Counted from the stretch's first letter, positions 1 to 9,299 are shown. The stretch: 64,000 nucleotides of DNA from Candidatus Saccharibacteria bacterium oral taxon 488 (GCA_005697215.1 CP040003.1:62001-126000); one strand, 5' to 3'. Notes: generated by a model from the letters alone, not told the origin. Translations and numbers: made by a program.

Positions 1-678
1 AATTCTGATACCTACTTGTCAGTGACCGAGGCGCTGAAGTCCGCCGCTTGGGCGAACAAAAGCGAAATTTCTATCAAGTGGATTAATGCCGAGACAGCTG
101 GTGAGGCTGATTTTGCCAGCGTTGACGCTATTGTGGTGCCGGGCGGTTTCGGATCGCGTGGCGTTGAAGGGAAGATTAAAGCGGCAGAGTATTGTATAAA
201 AAACAACAAGCCATATCTAGGAATTTGCCTGGGTTTGCAGGCGGCGGTGATTGCGGCGGCGCGTTTGGGCGGCGTAGCGAATGCTAACAGCGAAGAGTTC
301 GGCGCTGAGCCTGGCGCAAATGTGGTGTACATCATGGACGGCCAGCAGGGCAAGCAGTCAACTGGTGGGACGATGCGCCTCGGTGATTATCCGGCGGTGC
401 TGAAATCTGGTTCGTTCGTTGCTAAGATGTACGGCAAGACAGAGGTAGCTGAGCGCCATCGCCATCGCTACGAGGTGAATCAAGATTTTGTTCAAGCAAT
501 TGAGAAGGGTGGTTTGGTAATTTCCGGTACGTCGCCGGATGGCCAGCTGGTGGAGTTTGTCGAAGCGCCGCATCATCGGTATTTCGTGGCTACGCAAGCT
601 CACCCTGAATTTAAGTCGCGCCCATTCCGACCGCATCCGCTCTTTGACGGGCTGATTCGAGCTGCCTTGACAAAGTAA
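1..678 (+). CDS. pyrG: CTP synthase, C-terminal glutaminase part (5' end outside window)
   Basis: CTP synthase converts UTP to CTP using glutamine-derived ammonia. The reading frame is open from base 1, so the N-terminal synthetase domain lies upstream of the window. What is visible is the class I glutamine amidotransferase domain: the nucleophile elbow GICLGLQ carries the catalytic Cys, and AHPEFKSRP supplies the His-Glu of the triad. The oxyanion region VVPGGFGSRG is also present. The stop TAA is at 676-678. Together with pyrH and ndk in this window it belongs to pyrimidine nucleotide interconversion. A promoter for the next small gene lies inside its last codons. Confidence 0.96.
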   Translation, partial: NSDTYLSVTEALKSAAWANKSEISIKWINAETAGEADFASVDAIVVPGGFGSRGVEGKIKAAEYCIKNNKPYLGICLGLQAAVIAAARLGGVANANSEEFGAEPGANVVYIMDGQQGKQSTGGTMRLGDYPAVLKSGSFVAKMYGKTEVAERHRHRYEVNQDFVQAIEKGGLVISGTSPDGQLVEFVEAPHHRYFVATQAHPEFKSRPFRPHPLFDGLIRAALTK

Positions 679-695
679 AAAACTTATGCTAACAT
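667..695 (+). promoter_or_regulatory. Sigma70-type promoter for the 51-aa gene
   Basis: TTGACA (667-672) is followed after exactly 17 bases by TAACAT (690-695). The -35 box overlaps the last codons of pyrG. The expected start near 702 leaves a leader of about 30 nt with an AAGGA ribosome site. Confidence 0.6.
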
Positions 696-731
696 ACGAC
701 CAGATAGTACCTAAAACAAAAAGGAATAAAA

Positions 732-887
732 ATGGCTGAAGAAACAATTGAAACACATGATCCGCTTGATAAGACGACGCTGAGTCATGATGATGCCTCG
801 GCGCTTGGGTATGTTTTGCGTCACGTCAAGGGTTCGAGTCCGAGCTCGGTGACGCTGTTGCAGCTGGAGGAAATGGGTCAGGAGTAA
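732..887 (+). CDS. Small conserved-looking protein of unknown function (51 aa)
   Basis: ATG at 732 is preceded by AAGGA (721-725) with 6 nt spacing and by its own promoter, so this short frame is probably expressed. The product begins MAEETIETHDPLDKTT, is acidic, has no cysteine and no membrane segment, and ends LLQLEEMGQE. I do not recognise the family. It sits alone between pyrG and argS, and argS has its own -10 element, so it is likely monocistronic. Confidence 0.55.
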   Translation: MAEETIETHDPLDKTTLSHDDASALGYVLRHVKGSSPSSVTLLQLEEMGQE

Positions 888-904
888 AACTGCTTGCCGT
901 CTGC

Positions 905-910
905 TATACT
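905..910 (+). promoter_or_regulatory. Extended -10 of argS
   Basis: TGc-TATACT ends 7 nt before the argS ATG, which predicts a leaderless transcript. Confidence 0.6.
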
Positions 911-917
911 GGAAGGT

Positions 918-2549
918 ATGGAACAGATTATTTCTCAGGCGGTGAAGCAACTTTTTGATCAAGATGTATCGGTGCAATTGACGCGCCCCGACCCGAAGTT
1001 CGGCGACTTTGCGACGAACGTGGCGCTGCAGTTAGCAAAACCCTTGGGTAAAAACCCGCGCGAGATTGCTGAGGCGATTGCCGAAGAGCTGCGCGGCCGC
1101 CAGGAGTTTAGCGAGGTTAGCGTGGCTGGGCCGGGCTTTATCAACGTGACGTTAAGCGACCAAGCGGTGTTGGAATTGCTGAAAGTGCGGCCAGCGACTA
1201 ATCGTGCAGGAAAAACAGTGGTCATTGAGACCAATTGTCCAAATCCGTTTAAGGCCATGCACATTGGCCACGCTTTGAATGCGATTTTGGCGGATACTAT
1301 GGCGAATTTGCTGGCGGTTGATGGCGCGGCGGTACACCGGGTGAGTTACCACGGCGATGTCGGCACGCACGTCGGCAAGAGTATGTGGGCAATTCTTCGC
1401 GAAATTGATGGTGATGTCAGCAAACTAGAGGCTATTCTGGCTGATAAGCGCAACGAATTTATGAGCCGTATGTACGTTGAAGGCGCACGGGCAGCCAAAG
1501 AATCGCCAAAGGCACGAGCGGAAATTGATGAGCTGGCCAAGCAATCTTTCGTGCTGGACGATCCGCTGTATAAGCAGGTGTACGAGATTTGTAAGGCCTG
1601 GAGCTTTGATGAAATTGATGCCAATGTGGCGCGGCTGGGCAATGTGCCAATTGAACGGCGCTATGTCGAGAGCGAGACTGAAGTGCCAGGCAAAGCCTTG
1701 ATCAAAGCAAAAACCCCAGAGGTCTTTACGAAGTCCGACGGTGCGTATATTTTCAAGGGCAGCCAGTACGGTGCGTTTGATAACGTATTCATTGGTTCGC
1801 ACGGCAACGGTTTGTACGGCGCGCACGACATGGGGTTAATTCAGCTGAAGCATCAGGATTATCCGAACTTGGACTTGTCGATTACCGTCAACGGCGAAGA
1901 GCAGGCGGCGTATTTCCGCGGGGTGATCGCGGCTAGTGAATTAGCAATTCCAGAATTGAAAGGTAAATTGTTTAATTATGCGACTGGCCTCGTTAAACTA
2001 ACGACTGGCAAGATGAGTTCGCGTACCGGCGAGGTGATTACCATTGACTGGCTGTTTAACGAGTTCAAGAAAGCCATCACACAAGCTGGCGGCGAGCCGA
2101 CCGACGAAGTAGTGGCGGGCGCGCTGCGCTATCAATTCCTGAAGGTAAAAATCGGTAGCGACGTAGTATTTGATATCAATGATGCGGTGAGTCTCACCGG
2201 TAATACCGGTAGCTATTTGCAATACGCGCACGCTCGAGCGCGGGGTATTTTGGCAAAATCTGAGCAAGCAGCCACGTTCCCGACGGAATTATTTGACGAA
2301 GACCGGTTGTTAGTCAGGAAAATGAGTGAATATGCGGGGGCGGTTAATCGCGCTACTGAAAGTCTGGAGCCGCATCATGTCTGCGCCTACCTGTTTGAGT
2401 TGGCGCAGGAGTTCAATCGTTACTATGAGAAAAATCAAGTTGTTGGCAGCGATAAAGAAGCGCACCGCGTCGGTCTGGTGGCGGTGTATGCTGATATTTT
2501 GAAGGCGGGACTCACCATTCTTGGTATCGTTGCCCCTGATAAATTGTAA
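918..2549 (+). CDS. argS: Arginyl-tRNA synthetase
   Basis: This class I synthetase charges tRNA-Arg. The 543-aa product has the N-terminal additional domain with the typical FGDFATNVAL segment, then IETNCPNPFKAMHIGHALNA with the HIGH motif at about residues 115-118, and KMSSRTG at about 365 as the KMSKS loop. The C-terminal anticodon-binding helical domain ends with an NRYYEKNQV-type motif. The start was set at ATG 918 rather than TTG 894 because the extended -10 TGcTATACT (905-910) lies between them, so the upstream codons would not be transcribed. The tRNA-Arg(CCU) in this window is a possible substrate. Confidence 0.95.
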   Translation: MEQIISQAVKQLFDQDVSVQLTRPDPKFGDFATNVALQLAKPLGKNPREIAEAIAEELRGRQEFSEVSVAGPGFINVTLSDQAVLELLKVRPATNRAGKTVVIETNCPNPFKAMHIGHALNAILADTMANLLAVDGAAVHRVSYHGDVGTHVGKSMWAILREIDGDVSKLEAILADKRNEFMSRMYVEGARAAKESPKARAEIDELAKQSFVLDDPLYKQVYEICKAWSFDEIDANVARLGNVPIERRYVESETEVPGKALIKAKTPEVFTKSDGAYIFKGSQYGAFDNVFIGSHGNGLYGAHDMGLIQLKHQDYPNLDLSITVNGEEQAAYFRGVIAASELAIPELKGKLFNYATGLVKLTTGKMSSRTGEVITIDWLFNEFKKAITQAGGEPTDEVVAGALRYQFLKVKIGSDVVFDINDAVSLTGNTGSYLQYAHARARGILAKSEQAATFPTELFDEDRLLVRKMSEYAGAVNRATESLEPHHVCAYLFELAQEFNRYYEKNQVVGSDKEAHRVGLVAVYADILKAGLTILGIVAPDKL

Positions 2550-2566
2550 AATATTAGTAAATATTG

Positions 2567-2572
2567 TATGAT
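2567..2572 (+). promoter_or_regulatory. -10 element of the transglutaminase-like gene
   Basis: TATGAT ends 9 nt before ATG 2582, leaving a leader of about 3 nt at most. Confidence 0.45.
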
Positions 2573-2581
2573 ACAGCAGAG

Positions 2582-3652
2582 ATGGACGAGCATCTTTCTG
2601 CTAATTTGATGACGCCTAAACGGCGATTAGTTAAGGCTGAGCCAGGACTACGACGTGAACTTTTATTAGACTCGCAGCAGCTGAAGTTGATTCGTGCGGT
2701 GTATGAACAGTCTCCGCAGACGTATGATGCTGCAACGAAGGCGGCAGTTAATATAGCACAGGTGGTGCGACAAACGGTGGATTTTGCTCCGACTTCGGCT
2801 GATTCACCGCTACTGGATGCAGTTGAAGTTGCTGGTTGTGAGGCGACAAATTGTTTTGGCCATGTCATTATTGCGTCAGAGTGTCTGGAGCAGCTTGGAA
2901 TTGAGCATTTTGTCAGTTATGCGAATCAGCACGCCATGGTGACACTATTTGATCGGGGCAGTGAGCGAGCCTTTTTGCTCGATGTGGCGACGGAGGAGCT
3001 ATGTTGTGATATGACCGGCGTGCTTGGCAGCGGTGCGCCCAACCCGCTTGACCAGCTAGCGATGGGTGAGTTGCGGGCGGTGAATTCATTTTTTTCAGAG
3101 GAACTCTTGAAACGACTACCACCGTCGATTGATAGGCAAAAGTTTATGAGCTCAAGGCCATGGCTGTCGTTTGATGCTATTGATGCGGCACAGTCTCATG
3201 AACATAAGCCCCGAAATCGGATATTACAGTTCTTAACATTACCCTCAGTACCGGGGCGTATGTTGTTGATTCAGCAGTACAATGCCGTCCGACGAGCGGG
3301 GTTGGGCAGCATTGAAGCAGCGAGCGAAGAACTGTCGGAATTATCAGGGATATATCTTGATGTTGATTCGCGAAATGGTCTGAAGGAAGTCGATGAGTTG
3401 TGTCGTCGGCTAATATCGGCGGGAAAATATGACGAAGCAATTGAGTTAGCGACTATGGTGGACGAGAGCTTGGTCCCAGACGACAAATCGAAAAATAAGC
3501 TATTTTTGCCAGATATCATACGAAAAATTGCCAAACAGACAGGAAACAAGGAGCTTGCCTGGCGGGCTATTAAACTATACGGGGAGAATCCACCAAATAG
3601 CCTGCGCAACGGTAAGCTTGCTGCAGCCAGAAAACTTTTAAATAATTTGTAA
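2582..3652 (+). CDS. Transglutaminase-like protein (cysteine-protease fold)
   Basis: The 356-aa product has a Cys-His-Asp pattern typical of the transglutaminase-like superfamily: Cys in GCEATNCFGH, His in ANQHAMVTL and Asp in FLLDVATE, in the expected order about 45 residues apart. The second half is helical and resembles tetratricopeptide-type repeats. The family includes proteases and proteins of unknown role, so the substrate cannot be named. The start ATG at 2582 lies 9 nt after TATGAT (2567-2572); an upstream TTG at 2564 overlaps that -10 and was rejected. There is no signal peptide, so it is probably cytoplasmic. Confidence 0.6.
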   Translation: MDEHLSANLMTPKRRLVKAEPGLRRELLLDSQQLKLIRAVYEQSPQTYDAATKAAVNIAQVVRQTVDFAPTSADSPLLDAVEVAGCEATNCFGHVIIASECLEQLGIEHFVSYANQHAMVTLFDRGSERAFLLDVATEELCCDMTGVLGSGAPNPLDQLAMGELRAVNSFFSEELLKRLPPSIDRQKFMSSRPWLSFDAIDAAQSHEHKPRNRILQFLTLPSVPGRMLLIQQYNAVRRAGLGSIEAASEELSELSGIYLDVDSRNGLKEVDELCRRLISAGKYDEAIELATMVDESLVPDDKSKNKLFLPDIIRKIAKQTGNKELAWRAIKLYGENPPNSLRNGKLAAARKLLNNL

Positions 3653-3698
3653 AGTTTTATGCTACAATCAAGATGTTACTTAACGTAAAGGAGTTTTT

Positions 3699-4133
3699 AT
3701 GGCAGAGAAGAAAGTAGCCAAGAAGGCGACTACCAAACAGACGACTACTAAGAAATCGATTGTGAAAAAACCAAGCGTGGCAGCGCTGAAAGAAAAGGCA
3801 GCGGCGGTCAAGGGCCATGGCGGCGGTTTTATGACCTTTATCCGTGAGCAAGGTGTGGTTGGCCTGGCTGTAGGTCTGGCGATCGGTACAGCGGCTGGCG
3901 ATACCGTGAAAAAGTTGGTGACGGCGTTCATCGACCCGCTGGTGCAGCTGATTGTCGGCTCGCAGGAAGGCCTGCAGGCAGCATCATTCTCTGTTGAGAT
4001 TGCTGGTCACAAGGGTGAATTCCTGTACGGTGCGTTTGTTAGCTCGCTGATCACTTTGTTAGCGGTGGCGTTTGTGGTGTATGCGATTATTCACTTTTTG
4101 AAGCTGGATAAATTAGACAAGAAAAAAGACTAA
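3699..4133 (+). CDS. mscL: Large-conductance mechanosensitive channel
   Basis: MscL opens under membrane tension to release solutes during osmotic downshock. The 144-aa product contains the conserved GVVGLAVGLAIGTAAGD first membrane helix (about residues 52-72), a periplasmic loop, and a second helix near 107-130. It carries an unusual N-terminal tail of about 43 residues rich in Lys, Thr and Ala that standard MscL proteins lack. ATG 3699 is preceded by AAAGGAG with 6 nt spacing, and by a possible TACAAT -10 at 3662-3667. A strong terminator follows, so it is monocistronic. Confidence 0.93.
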   Translation: MAEKKVAKKATTKQTTTKKSIVKKPSVAALKEKAAAVKGHGGGFMTFIREQGVVGLAVGLAIGTAAGDTVKKLVTAFIDPLVQLIVGSQEGLQAASFSVEIAGHKGEFLYGAFVSSLITLLAVAFVVYAIIHFLKLDKLDKKKD

Positions 4134-4150
4134 TTGGGCCTTAAAAACAG

Positions 4151-4180
4151 ATCCGCCGGATAAATACGGCGGATTTTTTT
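4151..4180 (+). terminator. Rho-independent terminator of mscL
   Basis: ATCCGCCG (4151-4158) pairs with CGGCGGAT (4167-4174) around an 8-nt loop and runs into a T tract to 4180. Confidence 0.85.
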
Positions 4181-4226
4181 GTAAAACGATTCATGCTGGA
4201 ACAAGATGCGTACCGTACTCAGCAGG

Positions 4227-4931
4227 CTAGGAAATCAGTGTACCGACTGTCTCGCCGCGAGCGGCCCGGGCGATGTTGCCGTCGGTGAGCAGGTCGCAGA
4301 TGACAACTGGGATGTGCTCGTCCATAGCTAGGCCGATGGCAGCTTTGTCCATGACGGTGATATCGGGGTTGGTTAGAGCGTCGTGATAGCTGAGCTTATC
4401 AAATTTGGCGGCATCAGGGAATTTAGCTGGGTCTTTGTCGTAGACGCCATCAACTTTCGTTGTTTTAATCACAACATCACATTGCATTTCCAAAGCTAGA
4501 TTCAAGGCAGCGGTGTCGGTAGTCAGGAAGGGTCGGCCAGTACCGCAGGCAACGATGACCACCCGGCCTTTTTGAATGTGGCTGAGCGCCCGGCGAAAGG
4601 TGTAGTGGTCGATAAATTGATTAATCTCGACAGTAGAGAGAGCGCGGGTCGGTAGGTCGGTGTCATTGAAGACATCAGCCAAGGCAATGGCATTCATCAG
4701 GGTTGAGAGCATGCCGATATTGTGGGCTGAGACGGGCTGAATGCCGTGACCAATGATTTGGTTGCCGCGGACGTAATTGCCGCCGCCAACCATAATGACG
4801 ATTTCAGCGCCAGTTTCTAGCGCTGGTTTGATTTGTTCGGCAATCCAGCGGGCGCGCCTGGGATCGAAGCCGCTGGTGAACTCGCCCTGGAGCTGCTCGC
4901 CGGAGAGTTTGAGAAGGATACGTTTGGTCAT
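4227..4931 (-). CDS. pyrH: Uridylate kinase
   Basis: UMP kinase phosphorylates UMP to UDP at the expense of ATP and feeds the pathway that pyrG and ndk complete. The 234-aa product opens with RILLKLSGEQL, has the GGGNYVRGN glycine-rich loop and a KVDGVYDKDP segment typical of bacterial hexameric PyrH of the amino-acid kinase fold. ATG at 4931 was chosen because TGc-TACACT lies 6 nt upstream on the minus strand. Longer frames would run across the divergent orn promoter. Confidence 0.95.
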   Translation of the reverse strand: MTKRILLKLSGEQLQGEFTSGFDPRRARWIAEQIKPALETGAEIVIMVGGGNYVRGNQIIGHGIQPVSAHNIGMLSTLMNAIALADVFNDTDLPTRALSTVEINQFIDHYTFRRALSHIQKGRVVIVACGTGRPFLTTDTAALNLALEMQCDVVIKTTKVDGVYDKDPAKFPDAAKFDKLSYHDALTNPDITVMDKAAIGLAMDEHIPVVICDLLTDGNIARAARGETVGTLIS

Positions 4932-4937
4932 GGTTTT

Positions 4938-4968
4938 AGTGTAGCACGCCGCAAGGAAGTGGTAAAAT
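4938..4968. promoter_or_regulatory. Back-to-back leaderless promoters of pyrH and orn
   Basis: On the minus strand TACACT (4943-4938) ends 6 nt before the pyrH ATG. On the plus strand TAAAAT (4963-4968) ends 6 nt before the orn ATG. Only 43 bases separate the two start codons, so the -35 regions must overlap each other or the opposite gene's -10. Confidence 0.6.
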
Positions 4969-4974
4969 AGAAAC

Positions 4975-5526
4975 ATGAAAGCCAGTTTTAAGCCGAAAAA
5001 GATTTTATGGATGGATTTGGAGATGACCGGGCTGGATCCGGTGCATGATGAGATTTTGGAGGTGGCGGCGATCGTCACGGATTGGGACTTTAAAGAGATT
5101 GCGACGTATGAAGGAATTGTACAACACGACTCAGAGAAGCTGAGGAAATTACTGGACCGAAACGCCAGCTTTTGGAATGAACATCCAGCAGCGCGGCGTG
5201 GTTTGGAGGAACAAAACGCCTCTGGTAAGCCGCTAGCCGAAGTGGAGCGTGAATTGCTGGCATTTTGCGATGAACATTTTGCGGATGAGCCACGGATTTT
5301 ACTGGGCGGTAATTCAATCCACCAAGACCGGCGGTTTATTGATCAGTGGTGGCCTATGTTGTCAAAAAAACTATATTATCGGATGCTGGATGTCAGCGCT
5401 TGGAAAGTGGTATTTGAGGGCAAATATGGCAAGAAATTTGCCAAACCAGAGGACCATCGGGCGCTGGAGGACATCCGCGGTAGTATCATGGAGCTTCAGT
5501 ATTATTTGGAAAAGGTAAAACCATGA
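4975..5526 (+). CDS. orn: Oligoribonuclease
   Basis: Orn degrades 2-5 nt RNA fragments to mononucleotides and finishes RNA turnover begun by PNPase and RNase J, both encoded in this window. The 183-aa product shows the DEDDh exonuclease motifs: WMDLEMTGLD with the first Asp-Glu pair, GNSIHQDRRFI with the next Asp, and HRALEDI with the His and final Asp. The start ATG 4975 directly follows TAAAAT plus 6 nt. Its stop overlaps the next start codon in ATGA, so the two are translationally coupled. Confidence 0.95.
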   Translation: MKASFKPKKILWMDLEMTGLDPVHDEILEVAAIVTDWDFKEIATYEGIVQHDSEKLRKLLDRNASFWNEHPAARRGLEEQNASGKPLAEVERELLAFCDEHFADEPRILLGGNSIHQDRRFIDQWWPMLSKKLYYRMLDVSAWKVVFEGKYGKKFAKPEDHRALEDIRGSIMELQYYLEKVKP

Positions 5527-5858
5527 CCCATAAACAATTTGAAGAGTTTATCCTAAGTTTGCCCGGTGTGTGGCTGGATTATCCGTTTGGCGAGGATGTT
5601 GCGGTGTATAAATTTGGCAAGAGCAATAACGGCGCAGGGAAGATGGTGGCACTAGTGACCGAGGGCTCGAAGCCCTTGCGGGTCAGTCTGAAGTGCGACC
5701 CGTTGCTGGCTGAGAATCTCCGCGAGAAGTACGAGACGGTCCTGCCGGGGTATCATCTGAATAAGAAACACTGGAACACTATCATTTGCTCGGGGCAACT
5801 GAGTGATGAGGAAATTTTTGACTTGGTGCGGCTAAGCTATCGGCTGGTGACAGAGTGA
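5523..5858 (+). CDS. MmcQ/YjbR family protein
   Basis: The 111-aa product matches the MmcQ/YjbR (CyaY-like fold) family by its FEEFILSLPGVWLDYPFG start, central VSLKCDP strand and PGYHLNKKHWNTI motif. The family is described as DNA-binding-like but has no firm biochemical role. It overlaps orn by 4 nt, so it is probably the second gene of that operon. It converges on the next gene with only 7 bases between the stops and no terminator in the gap. Confidence 0.8.
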   Translation: MTHKQFEEFILSLPGVWLDYPFGEDVAVYKFGKSNNGAGKMVALVTEGSKPLRVSLKCDPLLAENLREKYETVLPGYHLNKKHWNTIICSGQLSDEEIFDLVRLSYRLVTE

Positions 5859-5865
5859 ATAAAAC

Positions 5866-6486
5866 TTATGACTTTTCCGAATCACCGGTGATCGCCATGA
5901 GCTGCTTGCGTACGTTGGTGAGGTCGGAAATAGTTTTTTCGAGAAAGTCAATTGTGCTTTTGCTGCGCGAGCCCTCTTTGATACGATTCATCATCAACAA
6001 CGTGTCGGCCAGTTCGGTATTCATGGTGTAAGCATAAGTGTTGTCGAGGTCAGCGTTGAGATAGGCCTCCTCAAATTTTTCCTCGAGCTTTGTTGGTGGG
6101 TCGAGCGCGGTGATGTTTTTGAGGTCTTTTTTGACGTCGATATTCTGGGCAGCGGCCGGTGTCTCGATAGACTTATTAGCAGTGGTGAGAACGGCAGTGA
6201 GCGAGCTATTAGCATCTTGGAGCTGGCTGGATTTGAGGCGGGAAGTAAATTTCTCGGAGACGGTTTGGAGTTTTTGTAGACGAGCAATGAGATTATTTAA
6301 TGAGGGGCCGCGGGAGGCGTTTTGGGCGGCGTTGATGATAAAGACCAGACCGAGCAGTCCGATGATACCGAGAACGAGCAAGATAATCTTTGACTTTTTA
6401 TCAAAGCCTTGCGGCGCTGGCGGTGCAGAAATTTGATTGAGATAATCGATACCGGTTGGCACGTCATAGTCATTGTGTGGCTGCAT
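5866..6486 (-). CDS. Membrane-anchored protein of unknown function
   Basis: The 206-aa product has a proline-rich cytoplasmic N-terminus (about 30 residues), one membrane helix at about 33-52 (IILLVLGIIGLLGLVFII), then an extracytoplasmic helical domain. No family is recognised. An open frame continues upstream into the dnaG region. ATG 6486 was selected because TGc-TTTAAT (6498-6493) ends 6 nt before it. It is divergent from dnaG, with two -10 elements inside a 54-bp gap. Confidence 0.65.
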   Translation of the reverse strand: MQPHNDYDVPTGIDYLNQISAPPAPQGFDKKSKIILLVLGIIGLLGLVFIINAAQNASRGPSLNNLIARLQKLQTVSEKFTSRLKSSQLQDANSSLTAVLTTANKSIETPAAAQNIDVKKDLKNITALDPPTKLEEKFEEAYLNADLDNTYAYTMNTELADTLLMMNRIKEGSRSKSTIDFLEKTISDLTNVRKQLMAITGDSEKS

Positions 6487-6492
6487 ATACCC

Positions 6493-6533
6493 ATTAAAGC
6501 ATAAACAACAACAGAGGTAAAGAGTGATATAAT
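6493..6533. promoter_or_regulatory. Divergent -10 elements of the 206-aa gene and dnaG
   Basis: The minus-strand TTTAAT (6498-6493) lies 6 nt from ATG 6486. The plus-strand TGa-TATAAT (6528-6533) lies 7 nt from the dnaG ATG 6541. Confidence 0.55.
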
Positions 6534-6540
6534 AAAAATC

Positions 6541-8274
6541 ATGAATGATGCCAAGGAAGAAGTGCGGGCGCGGCTGAATATTGAGGATGTGATCGGTGAA
6601 TATGTTCAGCTGAAGCGGGCGGGTCGTAATCTGAAGGGGTTCAGCCCGTTTACTGATGAGCGGACGCCAAGTTTTATGGTGAGTCCGGAAAAGCAGATTT
6701 GGCATGATTTTTCTTCGGGCAAGGGCGGCGATATTTTTACGTTCGTGATGCTGGTGGAGGGGATGGATTTTCGCCAGGCGCTGGAGCATTTGGCGCGCAA
6801 GGCGGGCGTAGATTTGAGCTTGTTTTCTGGTGGTGATGGGCGCACGGCCAAGCGGCGAGCTAGAGCGCGGGAGGCGCTGAAATTGGCCGCGAATTTTTAT
6901 CAGCAAAATTTGGTAAAAAATCCGGCAGCGCTAGAATACGCGGTGAAAAAACGGCGGCTGAATCGGCAGACGATCGGTGATTTTGTCATTGGCTATGCGC
7001 CAGATCAGGGCGATGCGCTGACGAAAGCGCTGGAGAAGCGGGGGTTTTCGCGCCGGGAGCTGGCTGACGCGGGGCTGGTGAATCGGTTTGGCGGCGACTT
7101 GTTTCGGGGGCGGATGATGGTAGCCTTGAGCGACGGCAGCGGCGAGGTGGTCGGCTTTACAGGGCGAATTATTCGTGATGACCCCAGGGCGCCAAAGTAT
7201 CTGAATACGCCACAGACATTGCTATTTGATAAATCGCGCCATATTTTTGGGCTGTATCAGGCGAAAGAGGCGATTCGTAAAAGCGACGCGGCGGTGATTG
7301 TCGAGGGGAATTTGGACGTGGTTAGCAGCCACCAAGCTGGCATTAAAAACGTGGTGGCGACGGCGGGGACAGCGATGACACTGCAACATCTGAAGGCGCT
7401 GAGCCGGCTGGCAGGGCGGATTCGTGTGGCGTTTGATGGCGATCGGGCGGGCGTGAGCGCAACGGAGCGGGCGATCAATTTGGCGCAGGAAATTGGCGTG
7501 GAACTAGAGGTGGTGAGTCTGCCGGACGGCGTGAAAGATCCGGATGAATTGATCCAAAAGGATGCGGCGTTGTGGCAGGCAGTGGTTGAGCGGGCGCAGC
7601 CGGCGGTGGATTGGGTGATCGCTCGGCACGCCGAAATGGAAGATTTGGCGACGGCCGAGGGCAAGCGGCGATTTTCGACAACTGCATTGAGAATTGTGCG
7701 CGGCTTGAAAGATCCGGTGGAGCAAGAGCATTACTTGGCGGTAATTTCTAAAGAAACTGGCGCCAGTCTCGCGGCCTTGCGGGCGAAGCTGGGCGCTGAG
7801 AGATCAACGCCGCCCGCTCAGCTTAAAAAACCAAAGATTGAAAAGGCGACTCCGAGTAAACCTCGTGACGAATTAGCGAACATCATCGTCGGTCTGGCGC
7901 TTAGTCAACCATCGACGCGGCGCTGGGTCGGGGCGCTTGAGGCGGCAAGCTTGGACGAGCCAGCTCGAGCAGTGGTGACGGCGCTGCAGGCTGAGCCGCT
8001 ACTTGACATAGAAAAATTGCCACGCCCCTTGCAAAAATTTGAGCAGTATGTGAAAATAGTACAGTTAAAAAGTGAACGCCGCTACATGGACTGGGAACCA
8101 GAAGCTCTGGACAGTGAAATGGCGCGTTTGGTAAAGCAACTGATACGTAAACACCGCGACACAAAAAAACAACAATTATTAGAAGATTTGCGTGAGGCTG
8201 AGGAGCTCAGCGATGAGGCGCGGGCGCGCATCTTGCGACAGCAGCTGAACGCACTGATTAAGGAGAATGCGTGA
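6541..8274 (+). CDS. dnaG: DNA primase lacking the usual zinc ligands
   Basis: Primase makes RNA primers for replication forks. The 577-aa product has the N-terminal primase fold, a TOPRIM core ([10 protein letters not shown] with the catalytic Glu and AFDGDRAG with the metal-binding Asp pair) and a C-terminal region for helicase contact. The zinc-ribbon module keeps its shape ([22 protein letters not shown]), but the positions that are Cys, His, Cys, Cys in classical DnaG are Ser35, Thr38, Asp56 and Ser59. The start is leaderless, 7 nt after TATAAT. Its stop overlaps the GTG of rpoD (GTGA), recalling the classic primase-sigma operon. Confidence 0.94.
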   Translation: MNDAKEEVRARLNIEDVIGEYVQLKRAGRNLKGFSPFTDERTPSFMVSPEKQIWHDFSSGKGGDIFTFVMLVEGMDFRQALEHLARKAGVDLSLFSGGDGRTAKRRARAREALKLAANFYQQNLVKNPAALEYAVKKRRLNRQTIGDFVIGYAPDQGDALTKALEKRGFSRRELADAGLVNRFGGDLFRGRMMVALSDGSGEVVGFTGRIIRDDPRAPKYLNTPQTLLFDKSRHIFGLYQAKEAIRKSDAAVIVEGNLDVVSSHQAGIKNVVATAGTAMTLQHLKALSRLAGRIRVAFDGDRAGVSATERAINLAQEIGVELEVVSLPDGVKDPDELIQKDAALWQAVVERAQPAVDWVIARHAEMEDLATAEGKRRFSTTALRIVRGLKDPVEQEHYLAVISKETGASLAALRAKLGAERSTPPAQLKKPKIEKATPSKPRDELANIIVGLALSQPSTRRWVGALEAASLDEPARAVVTALQAEPLLDIEKLPRPLQKFEQYVKIVQLKSERRYMDWEPEALDSEMARLVKQLIRKHRDTKKQQLLEDLREAEELSDEARARILRQQLNALIKENA

Positions 8275-9236
8275 ACAACGACCAGCAATATACCCCGACC
8301 AATGACGATCCACTCGAGCCAGATCTGACGGCGGTACATGATGACGAGGAGATAGAAGACCTAGAGGCGTTGAGCGCTGGTCAGTATCTGGATGACATTT
8401 CGGACGATTCGGTGCGGTTGTATCTGCGTGAGATTGGTAAAATCCCGCTGTTAAGTTCGGACGAGGAAATGGAGCTGGCGCGGCGGATCATCGAGGGCGA
8501 CAAGAAAGCCAAGGACAAGATGGCCGAGGCGAACATGCGTTTGGTGGTGTCGATTGCTAAGCGGTATTCGGGCCGTGGGTTGGATTTTCTGGACCTGATT
8601 CAGGAGGGAAATACTGGCTTGCTGCGCGCGGTGGAGAAATTCGATCCGGACAAGGGCTTTAAGTTTTCGACCTACGCGACGTGGTGGATTCGCCAGGCGA
8701 TTACCCGGGCGATCGCTGATCAGGCGCGGACGATTCGCATCCCCGTGCATATGATTGAGACAATTAATAAGCTGGTGCGGACGCAGCGACGGCTCACCCA
8801 AGAGCTGAACCGCGAGCCGACGATGGAAGAGCTGTCCAAGGAAATGGACATGGAGCCGGAAAAAATTGAGTACATCAACAAAATTCGGCAGGAAACGTCG
8901 AGTTTGGATGCTGGCATCGGGCGTGATGGCGACGAGGAAGATTCGGTGCTGGGTGATTTCATCGAGGATGAAGATACGATTTCACCAGAAGAATCAGCGA
9001 CCAATCAGCTGCTGAAAGAAAAGGTCGCCGAGGTGCTGTCGAGCCTGTCTGATCGCGAGCAAAAAATTGTGCGCATGCGGTTCGGGCTGGACAATGGCGG
9101 CAAAAGCCATACGCTTGAGGAAGTCGGCCAACAATTTGCCGTGACGCGCGAACGAATTCGCCAGATTGAAGCCAAGGCTTTGGCGAAGCTGAGGAAGCAC
9201 AAAGACGCCAAGAAGTTATATGAGTATTTGAGCTAA
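8271..9236 (+). CDS. rpoD: Primary RNA polymerase sigma factor
   Basis: The 321-aa product is a short group 1 sigma factor. It has region 1.2 ([15 protein letters not shown]), region 2 ([26 protein letters not shown], and [13 protein letters not shown] for -10 recognition and melting), region 3, and region 4 ([19 protein letters not shown]) for -35 recognition. The large region 1.1 is reduced to an acidic N-terminal stretch of about 40 residues. GTG 8271 overlaps the dnaG stop. This protein should read the TATAAT-type promoters seen throughout the window. Confidence 0.95.
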   Translation: MNNDQQYTPTNDDPLEPDLTAVHDDEEIEDLEALSAGQYLDDISDDSVRLYLREIGKIPLLSSDEEMELARRIIEGDKKAKDKMAEANMRLVVSIAKRYSGRGLDFLDLIQEGNTGLLRAVEKFDPDKGFKFSTYATWWIRQAITRAIADQARTIRIPVHMIETINKLVRTQRRLTQELNREPTMEELSKEMDMEPEKIEYINKIRQETSSLDAGIGRDGDEEDSVLGDFIEDEDTISPEESATNQLLKEKVAEVLSSLSDREQKIVRMRFGLDNGGKSHTLEEVGQQFAVTRERIRQIEAKALAKLRKHKDAKKLYEYLS

Positions 9237-9253
9237 ATGAGCAAGCAATAATC

Positions 9254-9287
9254 AAAAAAGCCAGGCGGATGTGTGCCCGGCTTTTTT
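9254..9287. terminator. Bidirectional terminator between rpoD and the kinase gene
   Basis: AAAAAAGCC (9254-9262) pairs with GGCTTTTTT (9279-9287), and GGC/GCC extends the stem after one mismatch. The A and T tracts let it work for both convergent genes. Confidence 0.85.
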
Positions 9288-9299
9288 GATGCGTTGTGT

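Noticed and set aside
6487-6906. N-terminal extension of the 206-aa gene across dnaG
   Set aside because: It would cross both divergent -10 elements and the dnaG start. The TTTAAT element 6 nt before ATG 6486 fits a start there.
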